A stretch of 64,000 bases of DNA, taken from the NCBI RefSeq assembly GCF_014650675.1, contig NZ_BMVK01000013.1, forward strand, positions 144,549 to 208,548. Direction: 5' to 3'. The DNA comes from Streptomyces anulatus (GTDB lineage Bacteria > Actinomycetota > Actinomycetes > Streptomycetales > Streptomycetaceae). Position 1 is the first letter of the stretch; the number at the start of each line of letters is the position of its first letter. A model generated the notes under the pieces. The model did no database searches. It was not told the DNA's origin and saw nothing but the letters and a program-made list of their open reading frames with translations. Shown in pieces: positions 41,716-49,262 of this stretch. The translations under genes were made by a program, and so were the position numbers.

Positions 41716-43008
41716 ATGACGACCTCTCTGGTACGGCAGGTCCTCCCGCGGCCCCGGCCCCGGCCGACGACGGCCGACGTCCACGGAACCACGGCGCCCG
41801 GGTTCGCCTCCGTGCGCCATTCCTTCGAACGGGCCTGCCGGGAAGCGGGTCCTGCCGGTTCCCAGGGAGCCGCGCTGGCGGTCGTACGGCACGGTGAGAC
41901 GGTCGTCGACCTGTGGCACGGCACCGCCGACCCGGTCACCGGGACACCGTGGACCGGCGACACCCTCGAACCGGTGCTGACGGGCTCCCACGGGATCCTG
42001 GCCACGGCGGTCCTGCTGCTCGCCGACATGGGCGCGCTCGCGCTGGACCGGCCCGTGGCCGACTACTGGCCGGAGTTCGCGATGCGCGGCAAGGGCGCGG
42101 TGACGCTGCGGGACGTGCTGACGTTCACCGCCCGTCTCCCGGGCATGGCGGCGGACCTCGACCAGCGCGACGTCGAGAACCCGCAGATGATGGCCGCGCT
42201 GCTCGAACTGCACAGCCCGGAGGACGACCCGCGGGCGGGCGGCGTGCTGCACGGGCCGTGGACCGCCGGGTGGATCGCCGCCGAGGTGATCCGCCGGGTC
42301 GACGGCCGCGATCTCGACCTGTTCTTCCTGGAGGAGATCGCGGGCCCGCTGGGCCTCGACATCCATTTCGGCCTCGTGCCCGACCAACTGCCGCACACCG
42401 CCCGGATCTCGTACGACGCCGGCTTCCGCGCCCGCTTCCCGGCACCGGACGGCGGGACGGGCCGCAGCGGTGCGAGCGACAGCGGTGCGGACCTCTCCGG
42501 GCGGGTGTGGAACAACCCGTCCCCGTTCCCCCCGGACGCCGGGGTGTGGAGCGAGAGCCGGCGGCGGTACGCGCTCATCCCCTCCCTGGGGGCGTACGCG
42601 TCGGCCCGCGGCCTCGCCCGGCTCCAGGGGATCCTGGCGGCGGACGCCGTACGGGCCCCGGGCGAGGAGCCGCTGCTGTTGTCGCGCCGCACGCTGGACC
42701 AGGCGCGGAGCTTCTGGGTCGAGGGCCTGGATCCGCTGCTCGGCGGGATCAGCGCGTACGGCGAGGGCGGCCTCCAGCTCCTCGACGAGGGCCTCCACCC
42801 GGACGTCCGCTCCGGCGCCTTCGGCCACCAGGGTCCCGGCGGAATCGCCTACCAGGCCTGGCCGCAGGCCGGAACCGGGGCCGCCCTGGTCCGCAGCCGG
42901 CTGACGGCGGGCACCGGCGCGCAGGTCCTGGACGAGGTCGCGAACGCGGTGGCGGGCGCGGTGGCGGTGGCGGACCCGGTGGCGAGATCGCTGCGGACGA
43001 CCGCCTGA
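41716..43008 (+). CDS. beta-lactamase/esterase-family (class C-like) protein lacking the SxxK pair
   Basis: This 430-residue protein aligns by pattern with EstB/LovD-type serine hydrolases: GAALAVVRHGETVVDLWHGTAD, DTLEPVLTGSHG, DMGALALDRPVADYWPEFA, LRDVLTFTARLPG and GHQGPGG near the end. The catalytic S-x-x-K (SxTKG in relatives) is T89-G-S-H92, so both the nucleophile and its base are changed, and LSHTSGLP has become LTFTARLP. It is probably not an active hydrolase and may bind or scaffold a ligand. It follows the AKR-like gene by 66 bp in the same direction. Confidence 0.82.
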   Translation: MTTSLVRQVLPRPRPRPTTADVHGTTAPGFASVRHSFERACREAGPAGSQGAALAVVRHGETVVDLWHGTADPVTGTPWTGDTLEPVLTGSHGILATAVLLLADMGALALDRPVADYWPEFAMRGKGAVTLRDVLTFTARLPGMAADLDQRDVENPQMMAALLELHSPEDDPRAGGVLHGPWTAGWIAAEVIRRVDGRDLDLFFLEEIAGPLGLDIHFGLVPDQLPHTARISYDAGFRARFPAPDGGTGRSGASDSGADLSGRVWNNPSPFPPDAGVWSESRRRYALIPSLGAYASARGLARLQGILAADAVRAPGEEPLLLSRRTLDQARSFWVEGLDPLLGGISAYGEGGLQLLDEGLHPDVRSGAFGHQGPGGIAYQAWPQAGTGAALVRSRLTAGTGAQVLDEVANAVAGAVAVADPVARSLRTTA

Positions 43009-43039
43009 GACCGGCCGGAACGGGGGCCGGAACCAGCCT

Positions 43040-43741
43040 TCAGGAGGGTTCCGCCCCGCACTCCGTCAAGTCCGTCGGCTCCGTCGCGTCGGACGGGCCG
43101 GGCGCGTCCGTCCGCCCCGTCCGATCCGCCTGGCCCGCCTGGCCTGTCCGATCCGCCTGGCCCGACTGACCCGTCCGGTCGGCGGCGAGGCCGTGCAGGA
43201 CGACGTTCCAGACCGAATCCCAGACCGCATCCCAGGCCGAGTCCCGGCTCGCGCCGTGAGCGGCCATCGCGCCCTCCGCGAGATGTGCCAGCAGGGCCAC
43301 CGCGTCCTCCGGAGACACCCCGGGCCGCAGCCGTTGCGCGTCATGGGCACGGTCGAGCAGACCGCGGAGCACGGGGAGCCACACCTCGGTCAACGGCGGC
43401 ACCTCACCGGGGCGATCGGCCTCCAGGCGGCGTGTGGCGCGGACGAAGGTGTCCTCGTGCGCCAGCCGGGCCAGCGCGCCGATCAGGGTGCGCAGTTCCC
43501 GTAAGGGGTCGGGGGCGGCCGCGAGTTCTGCCAGACAGCGCTCGAACCGCGCGTGCCCTCCCGCGCTCACCTCCTCGGCCAGGGCGGTCTTGGTCCCGAA
43601 GTGAAAGGTCAGAGCGCCGATCGAGGTCGCGGCCCGCCAGACCATCCGCTGGAGGGAGGCGCCCTCGTAGCCGCGCTCCGCGAACTCGTCGGCGGCCGCT
43701 TCCAACACGGCCTGGCGCGTCCTGGCCGCCCGTTCCTGCAT
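43040..43741 (-). CDS. TetR-family gamma-butyrolactone-receptor-like regulator
   Basis: The protein has about 233 residues from ATG 43741, which follows aaggagaagg. The N-terminal helix-turn-helix (RTRQAVLEAAADEFAERGYEGASLQRMV) and SIGALTFHFGTKTALAEEV have the ScbR/ArpA layout. The C-terminal domain is shorter and less conserved, and it ends in an odd run of short repeats (GQADRTGQ). This suggests a pseudo-receptor rather than a true GBL receptor. It is divergent from the IS701-like gene across a strong dyad (43792-43816) that is a good operator candidate. Confidence 0.8.
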   Translation of the reverse strand: MQERAARTRQAVLEAAADEFAERGYEGASLQRMVWRAATSIGALTFHFGTKTALAEEVSAGGHARFERCLAELAAAPDPLRELRTLIGALARLAHEDTFVRATRRLEADRPGEVPPLTEVWLPVLRGLLDRAHDAQRLRPGVSPEDAVALLAHLAEGAMAAHGASRDSAWDAVWDSVWNVVLHGLAADRTGQSGQADRTGQAGQADRTGRTDAPGPSDATEPTDLTECGAEPS

Positions 43742-43791
43742 GCGCCTTCTCCTTGGACCTCGGCAAGTAGTCGTGCTCTGCGATAGAAATA

Positions 43792-43816
43792 TAACGAACA
43801 TTCTCTATGTTTGTTA
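43792..43816. promoter_or_regulatory. candidate ARE-like operator between the TetR and IS701-like genes
   Basis: A dyad with 10-bp arms, TAACGAACAT-TCTCT-ATGTTTGTTA (one mismatch), lies between the divergent starts (43741 and 43853). AAC(A/G)AACAT arms are typical of autoregulatory elements bound by gamma-butyrolactone receptors, and the adjacent TetR belongs to that group. Confidence 0.65.
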
Positions 43817-43852
43817 GTCTGCTCAGCGACGCTCACCTGGGAGGGACCTGCA

Positions 43853-44974
43853 GTGACGACGACGCACGAGACGCCCGACATGGCGACGGGCCGACCGCCG
43901 GGCGACCTGTCCCGGCTCCTGTTCGGCCACTTACACCGCTCCGACCAGCAGCGTTGGGGGCATGTGTACCTCCAGGGACTGCTACGGACGGACGGGAAGA
44001 AGACCGTGCGCCGGATGGCCGCCGTCGTGACCGGCTCGGAGGCGGCGTCGACCTCGCTGCATCAGTTCGTCAACGCCAGCCCGTGGGAATGGGCCCCGGC
44101 GCGCGGCGAGCTGGCGCGCTGGGCCGCCCGGTCGCTGCCGGTGCGGGCCTGGACACTGGCGCCGGCGGTGCTGCCCAAGCGCGGCAACTGCTCGGCCGGG
44201 GTGCACCAGCGCTTCCTGCCGGAGTCCGGGCGCACCGTCAACTGCCAACTGGGCCTCGGCCTGTTCCTGGACGCCGGGCAGACGCACATCCCGGTCGACT
44301 GGCGGCTCTTCCTGCCTCCCCGGTTCACCAGCGACGAGGCCGTGCGCGACCGGGCGAAGATCCCCGCGACGACGCGGGCCCAGCCGCTGTGGGACCACGC
44401 CCTGCGCCTGGTCCAGGAGATGACGTCACGGTCGGACGGGCGGACGGCGCCGGTGGTGGCCGACCTGACGGCCCTGTGCGACGTCGCGCCCCTGGCGCAG
44501 CGGCTGCAGGGCGGCGGGCACGCCTTCGTCCTCGCGATTCCGGGCCAGACCACGCTCGCCGGGCCCGAACTGCCGCCCGGGGAACGCGAGTCGGCGCGCG
44601 GCCTGCTGCTGCGCCGGGGCGTACGGCACCCGGCGGGGGCCGGCCGGCAGGTCATCTCGCACGACACACCTGTACGCGGACTGCGCCCGGACGGCGAGCG
44701 CAGCCAGGGGGCGGGCCGGCTGATGGCCGAGTGGGACGCGGGCAGCGGGCGTCCGGGCCGGATCTGGCTGACGAACATCACCGACCGCCACCCGGCCGAA
44801 CTGCTGGAGCTGGCGCGTTCGCCCCAGGGGGCGCAGGCCTCGATCGACCGCATGGGCGAGGACTTCGGACTCCTCGACTTCGAGGGCCGCTCCTTCCCCG
44901 GCTGGCACCGGCACATGACGCTCGTCTCGGCCGCCTACGCCTGCAGCACCCTGGAGGGCATGACCCGGGCGTGA
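43853..44974 (+). CDS. IS701-like transposase-derived protein, catalytic residues lost
   Basis: GTG 43853 follows gggagg, giving 373 residues. The fold matches IS701-type DDE proteins: LPKRGNCSAGVHQRF, NCQLGLGLFL, VDWRLFLPPRFTSD, GGGHAFVLAIPG and the end SFPGWHRHMTLVSAAYACSTL. The first acidic pair (DDTGFPKKG in active relatives) is Ala103-Pro104, and the Glu of the IEExF helix is missing (ASIDRMG). Only an Asp in VVADL remains. No terminal inverted repeats flank it. Codon 27 is TTA. Such immobile IS701 relatives recur in Streptomyces antibiotic clusters and probably regulate. Confidence 0.78.
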   Translation: MTTTHETPDMATGRPPGDLSRLLFGHLHRSDQQRWGHVYLQGLLRTDGKKTVRRMAAVVTGSEAASTSLHQFVNASPWEWAPARGELARWAARSLPVRAWTLAPAVLPKRGNCSAGVHQRFLPESGRTVNCQLGLGLFLDAGQTHIPVDWRLFLPPRFTSDEAVRDRAKIPATTRAQPLWDHALRLVQEMTSRSDGRTAPVVADLTALCDVAPLAQRLQGGGHAFVLAIPGQTTLAGPELPPGERESARGLLLRRGVRHPAGAGRQVISHDTPVRGLRPDGERSQGAGRLMAEWDAGSGRPGRIWLTNITDRHPAELLELARSPQGAQASIDRMGEDFGLLDFEGRSFPGWHRHMTLVSAAYACSTLEGMTRA

Positions 44975-45051
44975 CCCCTGACCCTTTACTTGCCCCTACA
45001 ACTACATACCGGCCAGAGTTCCCCTGATGGTCACCACTACTCCCCAGATGA

Positions 45052-45066
45052 TTGCATGGGCATGTA
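45052..45066 (+). promoter_or_regulatory. TTGCATG-type site upstream of the MarR gene
   Basis: TTGCATGGGCATGTA differs at one base from TTGCATGTGCATGTA at 57106-57120. It lies about 40 bp before the MarR start (45105), where an autoregulatory operator would sit. Confidence 0.5.
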
Positions 45067-45104
45067 TCTTGTTGTTCATCGCAGTCGAGAAGGGGAGCCG
45101 TTCC

Positions 45105-45548
45105 ATGACGATCCACAAGCAGCCGCGCGCCGCCTCCGACCAGACCATGTGGGAGGCCGTCCTCGGCCTGCACGCCTTCGTGGAACGTCAGCTCGCACAC
45201 ACCCTGCAGCGCCGCTACGGCGTCGGCCTCTCCGAGTACCGCGCCCTGGAGGCCCTCACCCAGGCCGAGAACGGCGAATGCCGCATGCAGGAGCTCGCGG
45301 ACCACATCGGTCTGGGCCAGAGCTCCGTAACACGCCTGGTGGGACGACTGGACAGCGCCGGCTACGCCTACAAGGACAACTGCGCCGACGACAAGCGCGG
45401 CGTCTTCGCCGTCATTACCGACGAGGGCCGCAAGCACTACCAGGACGCCCGCGCCACCTACGCCGACGTCCTCAGCTCGGCCCTCAACACCGCGAGCGCC
45501 GACGACCAGCTCGCCCGCGCGGTGCAGGCGCTGCGCAGCGCCGCCTGA
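45105..45548 (+). CDS. MarR-family regulator of the biosynthetic run
   Basis: ATG 45105 (MTIHKQPRAASD) lies behind gaagggga, giving 147 residues. The winged helix reads YRALEALTQAENGECRMQELADHIGLGQSSVTRLVGRL and the wing YKDNCADDKRGVFAVIT. The class fits ligand-responsive repressors of efflux or small-molecule operons. It directly precedes the adenylation/carrier operon in the same direction, separated by a strong terminator. A dyad just before that operon and shared TTGCATG sites suggest it controls several units here. It contains one conserved-looking Cys in the wing (C96). Confidence 0.85.
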   Translation: MTIHKQPRAASDQTMWEAVLGLHAFVERQLAHTLQRRYGVGLSEYRALEALTQAENGECRMQELADHIGLGQSSVTRLVGRLDSAGYAYKDNCADDKRGVFAVITDEGRKHYQDARATYADVLSSALNTASADDQLARAVQALRSAA

Positions 45549-45562
45549 CACCACCACGACAG

Positions 45563-45605
45563 ACGGCGGGACGCGTCCGGGCGACCGGACCTCCCGCCGT
45601 TTTTT
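45563..45605 (+). terminator. rho-independent terminator after the MarR gene
   Basis: Stem ACGGCGGG / CCCGCCGT encloses an inner GTCCGG / CCGGAC stem, followed by six T (45600-45605). This is a strong intrinsic terminator separating the MarR gene from the biosynthetic operon. Confidence 0.9.
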
Positions 45606-45670
45606 GCATGCTCGGGGCTCCTTTTCCCCACCCGAGCACCCTGTGACCTGGATCACTCAATCGTTCGATT

Positions 45671-45692
45671 TACTTGCTTGACCATGCAAGTA
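45671..45692 (+). promoter_or_regulatory. operator dyad at the head of the adenylation/carrier operon
   Basis: Perfect inverted repeat TACTTGC-N8-GCAAGTA. The right arm carries CATGCAAG, shared with the sites at 57044 and 57105. GCAAGTA half-sites also occur at 40606, 43763 and, inverted, 44988. The MarR product is the likely binder. Confidence 0.65.
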
Positions 45693-45749
45693 GAACCCCG
45701 TAGGTTCTCTCTCGTAGCCACAGATCGCCCATCTACCGAGGGGGGACCG

Positions 45750-47234
45750 TTGCCTTCGCCTCGCCTGTTGCAGGCATTCACCAGACACGTGCAGGAAAAG
45801 CCCGACAGCACCGCGCTCGTCTTCGCCGGCCGACGGGTCACCTACGCGGATCTCGACCGGCTGACCCACCTCGCCGCCGCGGACCTCGACGGCGCCGGCT
45901 TCGGATCCGTACGCGCCCTGTGCGTCCCGGCCCACAAGTCGCCGGAGACCGTCGCGCTGCTGCTGGCGGCCTGGCGTCAGGGGATCAACACCCTGGTCCC
46001 GTCGCCCGGTCTGGGCACCGCCGCCCTGTCCACGCTCACCGCCCAGGCCCACGGCCCGCTGTCGGCCGTCGCGGTCCCCGGCGGCGGAGCGGTCCTGTCG
46101 CGGGAGGAGACCGACCCCACGCTGGCGGACGGCTTCAGCGCCCCCGACCCCGAGGAGTCGCTGCTGACCCTCACCACCTCCGGGTCCACCGGCGTCCCCA
46201 AGCTCGTCCCGGTCCGCACCGAGGCCTTCGACCGCTTCGGCGACTGGGCCACGGAGAAGTTCGGGATCGACGGCACCACGAGCTCGCTGAGCTTCTCGCC
46301 GCTCAACTTCGACCTGGCCCTCCTCGACGTCTGGACCGTGCTGGAGGCCGGCGGCACCGTCGTCCTGGCCGACGCCGGAGCCAGCGGGGACGCCGGCTAT
46401 CTGCGCGACCTCACACAGAGCAACGAGGTGACCCTGGTCCAGGGGGTTCCGCTGCTGCACCGGCTCCTGGCCGCGGACGACGCCCGCTATCCGACGGTCC
46501 GCACGGTCGTGTTCACCGGGGAGGCCGTCTCCGAGCAGGGGCTGCGGGACGCGTTCGCCGCCTGCCCGGCCGCCCGCTTCCACAACGTCTTCGGCTGTAC
46601 GGAGACCAACGACAGCTTCGTCCAGGACATCGATCCGGACGCGTACGTGCACCCGCTGCCCATCGGCGCCCCGATCGACGGCACCGACGCCGTGCTGCTG
46701 ATCGAGGGGCCCGACGGCACCGAGGTCCTGCGCGGACCCGGCACCGGCGAACTGCTGGTGCACACCCCCTTCCAGACCTGCGGCTATCTGGAACAGGCCC
46801 GCAACGCCCACGCGTTCATGCCCGACCCCCGCGGCGGCGGCGCCATGTTCTACCGCACCGGCGACCTCGTCCACCGCGACGCCGACGGCCGCTACTTCCT
46901 CCAGGGCCGTACCGACTTCCAGGTCAAGGTGCGCGGCGTGCGCACCAACACCCTGGAGGTCGAGACCGTCCTCGGAGCGCACCCGGACGTCGTCGAGGCC
47001 GCCGTCGTCGCGCTGCCCTGCCCCGAGGCCGGCACCCGGCTGCACGCCGAAGTGGTGCGCCGGGACGGCACCTCCCTCAGCTCGCTGGGCCTGCGGGCGT
47101 ACGCGGCGAAGCATCTGCCGCGCCACGCCGTGCCCAGCTCGGTGGGGCTCGCCTGCACCCCGCTTCCGAAGACCGCGACCGGCAAGCCCGACCGCAACTC
47201 GATCAAGAAGACCCAACTGAACGGAGACGTTTGA
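45750..47234 (+). CDS. stand-alone adenylation enzyme (AMP-dependent synthetase/ligase, NRPS A-domain type)
   Basis: Start TTG 45750 lies behind GAGGGGGG, giving 494 residues. An in-frame start at 45678/45684 overlaps the operator and is less likely. The core motifs are A3 LTTSGSTGVPK, A5 FGCTETND, A7 YRTGD, A8 GRTDFQVKVRG and A10 with the catalytic Lys in KTATGKPDRN. The pocket begins with Asp (FNFDLALL-type A4), so an alpha-amino acid substrate is likely. The remaining pocket residues (L, L, Q, F, G, V, D, S by hand alignment) match no code I know. It acts in trans with the carrier protein encoded next, as in PltF/PltL-type systems. Confidence 0.88.
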   Translation: MPSPRLLQAFTRHVQEKPDSTALVFAGRRVTYADLDRLTHLAAADLDGAGFGSVRALCVPAHKSPETVALLLAAWRQGINTLVPSPGLGTAALSTLTAQAHGPLSAVAVPGGGAVLSREETDPTLADGFSAPDPEESLLTLTTSGSTGVPKLVPVRTEAFDRFGDWATEKFGIDGTTSSLSFSPLNFDLALLDVWTVLEAGGTVVLADAGASGDAGYLRDLTQSNEVTLVQGVPLLHRLLAADDARYPTVRTVVFTGEAVSEQGLRDAFAACPAARFHNVFGCTETNDSFVQDIDPDAYVHPLPIGAPIDGTDAVLLIEGPDGTEVLRGPGTGELLVHTPFQTCGYLEQARNAHAFMPDPRGGGAMFYRTGDLVHRDADGRYFLQGRTDFQVKVRGVRTNTLEVETVLGAHPDVVEAAVVALPCPEAGTRLHAEVVRRDGTSLSSLGLRAYAAKHLPRHAVPSSVGLACTPLPKTATGKPDRNSIKKTQLNGDV

Positions 47235-47494
47235 TGAGCACCGTCGCCAACGACCCGATCCGCGCGTACATCGTCAGTGAGTTCCTGGCCGGTGAGGACG
47301 CCGAGGACCTGACCGACGACTTCGACCTCATCGAGAGCACCGTCGTGAACAGCCTCGGCCTGGTCCGCCTCATCTCCTGGATATCCGAGACGTACAGCAT
47401 CCCCGTCGACGACATCCCGCTGGAGCCGGCCGCCTACCGCACGCTCGCGGACATCCGCGGCTTCGTCGGCCGCGCCGCTCCGGCCGCCGTCTGA
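47234..47494 (+). CDS. free acyl/peptidyl carrier protein
   Basis: An 86-residue carrier overlaps the adenylation gene by one base (TGATG). The phosphopantetheine site is S40 in VNSLGLVRLI (NSL replaces the usual DSL), in a four-helix acidic protein (EDAEDLTDDFDLIES). It would be loaded by the adjacent adenylation enzyme after activation by the PPTase encoded at 51209. Substrate tethering to such a free carrier allows dehydrogenation or cyclisation on the thioester. Confidence 0.88.
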   Translation: MSTVANDPIRAYIVSEFLAGEDAEDLTDDFDLIESTVVNSLGLVRLISWISETYSIPVDDIPLEPAAYRTLADIRGFVGRAAPAAV

Positions 47495-47518
47495 CAGCCC
47501 TTTCCCTCCGCCCGACAA

Positions 47519-47550
47519 GCCGAGCAGCCGAGCAGCCGAGCAGCCGAGCA
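47519..47550 (+). repeat. 8-bp tandem repeat (GCCGAGCA, four copies)
   Basis: Four perfect copies of GCCGAGCA lie in the 165-bp gap between the carrier protein and the EctC-like gene. They are non-coding and may be length-variable. Confidence 0.75.
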
Positions 47551-47659
47551 AGGCCAACGAGCCCCACGCACCCCACAGACCCCACGGGCACCGATACCCC
47601 CACAGGCATCGCAGCAGCAGCGCACACGTCCAGAAAACAACGATGACAGGAGTACTCCC

Positions 47660-48034
47660 ATGATCGTCCGTTCTCTCTCCGACGTCCCCGCGATCGAGTG
47701 GGGCAGCGGCACCAGCCACCGCCTGCTCACCGAGGCCGACGGAATGGGCTTCACCGTCTGCGAAACGCTGGTCCGCCAGGGCACGTCGAGCGCGCTGCAG
47801 TACCTCGGCCACCTGGAGGCCTGCTACTGCATAGGCGGCTCGGGCGAGGTCGTCACCGTGGACGGCGCCCACCACAAGATCACGACCGGGACCATCTACG
47901 CCCTGGACAAGAACGACGCCCACCACCTGATCGCCTCCGACGACGAGGACCTTCTCCTCGTCTCCGTCTTCAGCCCGGCGCTGCGTGGCGACGAGAAGCA
48001 CTCGCTCTCCGAGGACGGCTTCTCCCGCTACTGA
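47660..48034 (+). CDS. solitary ectoine-synthase-like (EctC-family) cupin
   Basis: This 124-residue single-domain cupin opens with MIVRSLSDVP and keeps EctC landmarks. The iron ligands by alignment are Glu53 (GHLEACYC), Tyr80 (TIYALDKND) and His88 (DAHHL). His51, Phe104, Glu112 and His114 of the substrate pocket are also kept, while one pocket Cys is Ser. EctC closes gamma-N-acetyl-diaminobutyrate to the cyclic amidine ectoine and can also cyclise glutamine in a side reaction. No ectA, ectB or ectD is present, and the neighbours are carrier-protein enzymes. An amidine-forming step in a specialised pathway is therefore more likely than osmoprotectant synthesis. Confidence 0.85.
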   Translation: MIVRSLSDVPAIEWGSGTSHRLLTEADGMGFTVCETLVRQGTSSALQYLGHLEACYCIGGSGEVVTVDGAHHKITTGTIYALDKNDAHHLIASDDEDLLLVSVFSPALRGDEKHSLSEDGFSRY

Positions 48035-48117
48035 TCCCCACCGCCGGGTGCGGGGCCGCGACGGCGCGGCCCCGCACCCGGCACCGAGCACCCGGCGAAA
48101 GGCAAGGCGAGACACCC

Positions 48118-49248
48118 ATGGCAGCAGAGAAGGCCCCCGACACGTACGGCATCACCGCGCCCTACGGTGACGAGCTGAACGACGACGTCACCCGCTGGGA
48201 CCGGGCCGGCGAGTTCCCGCACGACAAGTGGAAACCGCTGCAACGGTCCGGGCTCTTCACCCTCCCCTTCGCCCCGGAGTACGGCGGCGCCGGCCGGACG
48301 CTCACCGAGACCATGGCGGCGCTGGAGGGCCTCGGTCACACCAGCCGGGACGCCGGTCTGAACTTCTCGGCGTCCACGCAGATCGTCAGCGTCGGCATCC
48401 CGTTGCAGGCGTTCGGCTCCGAGGACCTGCGCGGGCGCTACCTGCCCCGGGTCACCTCGGGCGAGGCCATCACCGCGCACGCGATCACCGAGCCGAGCCA
48501 CGGCTCGGACGTGATGAACATCCGGACCACGGCCGTCCGCGAGGGCGACGAGTACGTGCTCAACGGCGGCAAGATGTTCATCACCAACGCCCCGGTCGCC
48601 GGCCTCTTCCTGCTCTACGTCCGCACCGGCAAGCCGGGCGCCTTCGGGCTGAGCACCTTCCTCGCCGAGCGCGACACACCGGGCCTCACCGTCGGCGAGC
48701 CGCTGGAGACGATGGGGCTGCGCACCTCCCCGATCAGCGAGGTCACGCTGGAGGACGTGCGGCTGCCCGTCGGCAACCGGCTGGGCAGCGAGGGCGCCGG
48801 CTTCCTGATCATGGATTACGTGATGAAGCGGGAAGTCCTCTTCTCCTTCGCCGTGAACCTGGGCGAGATGACCCACCGGCTGAAGCGGGTGGTCGAACAC
48901 GCCACCACCCGGCAGCAGTTCGGCAGCGCCATCGGCAAGAACCAGGCGGTCGCCCACAAGATCGCGGACATGAGGATCGCCGTCGAGACGGCCCGCAAGT
49001 GGCTGTACGACACCGGCCTCAAGGTCGAGCAGGGCAAGGACGCGTCGCTGGACGTGGCCGCCACCAAGATCGTGGTCAGCGAGGCCAACCAGCTCACCGC
49101 CCAGCACGCCATCCAGATATTCGGCGCCCGCGGCTATCTCACCGGCACCGGCATCGAGCGCGAGCTGCGCAACGCCACCGCCGGCTCCATCTACTCCGGC
49201 ACCAACGAGATCCAGCGCAACTGCATCGCCGCCCTGATGGGCCTGTGA
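48118..49248 (+). CDS. acyl-CoA-dehydrogenase-family flavoprotein (probable carrier-bound substrate)
   Basis: This 376-residue ACAD-fold protein keeps FAD-binding motifs: AITEPSHGSDVMNIRT, KMFITNAP, RQQFGSAIGKNQAVAHKIADM, and the C-terminal IFGARGYLTGTGIERELRNA. The usual catalytic Glu of the YEGTxxIQ loop is Ser360 (YSGTNEIQ), so the base is elsewhere or the reaction differs. In the helix where isovaleryl-type enzymes place it, Lys-Arg-Glu is found. In systems with a free adenylation enzyme and carrier, such flavoproteins desaturate an aminoacyl thioester (PltE-type). The start ATG 48118 gives the family length. Confidence 0.88.
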   Translation: MAAEKAPDTYGITAPYGDELNDDVTRWDRAGEFPHDKWKPLQRSGLFTLPFAPEYGGAGRTLTETMAALEGLGHTSRDAGLNFSASTQIVSVGIPLQAFGSEDLRGRYLPRVTSGEAITAHAITEPSHGSDVMNIRTTAVREGDEYVLNGGKMFITNAPVAGLFLLYVRTGKPGAFGLSTFLAERDTPGLTVGEPLETMGLRTSPISEVTLEDVRLPVGNRLGSEGAGFLIMDYVMKREVLFSFAVNLGEMTHRLKRVVEHATTRQQFGSAIGKNQAVAHKIADMRIAVETARKWLYDTGLKVEQGKDASLDVAATKIVVSEANQLTAQHAIQIFGARGYLTGTGIERELRNATAGSIYSGTNEIQRNCIAALMGL

Positions 49249-49262
49249 CGAGAGGCATCCGC

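Noticed and set aside
40480..42828. 782-codon open frame on the minus strand
   Set aside because: It is antisense to the AKR-like and serine-hydrolase-like genes and has shadow composition.
43853..44974. Active IS701 insertion
   Set aside because: Catalytic Asp/Glu residues are missing and no inverted repeats or target duplications are visible at either side.
45678..45749. Translation of the adenylation enzyme from 45678 or 45684
   Set aside because: These starts overlap the operator dyad and have no ribosome binding site, while TTG 45750 has GAGGGGGG just upstream.
47660..48034. Ectoine osmoprotectant operon
   Set aside because: ectA, ectB and ectD are absent and the neighbours are carrier-protein enzymes.
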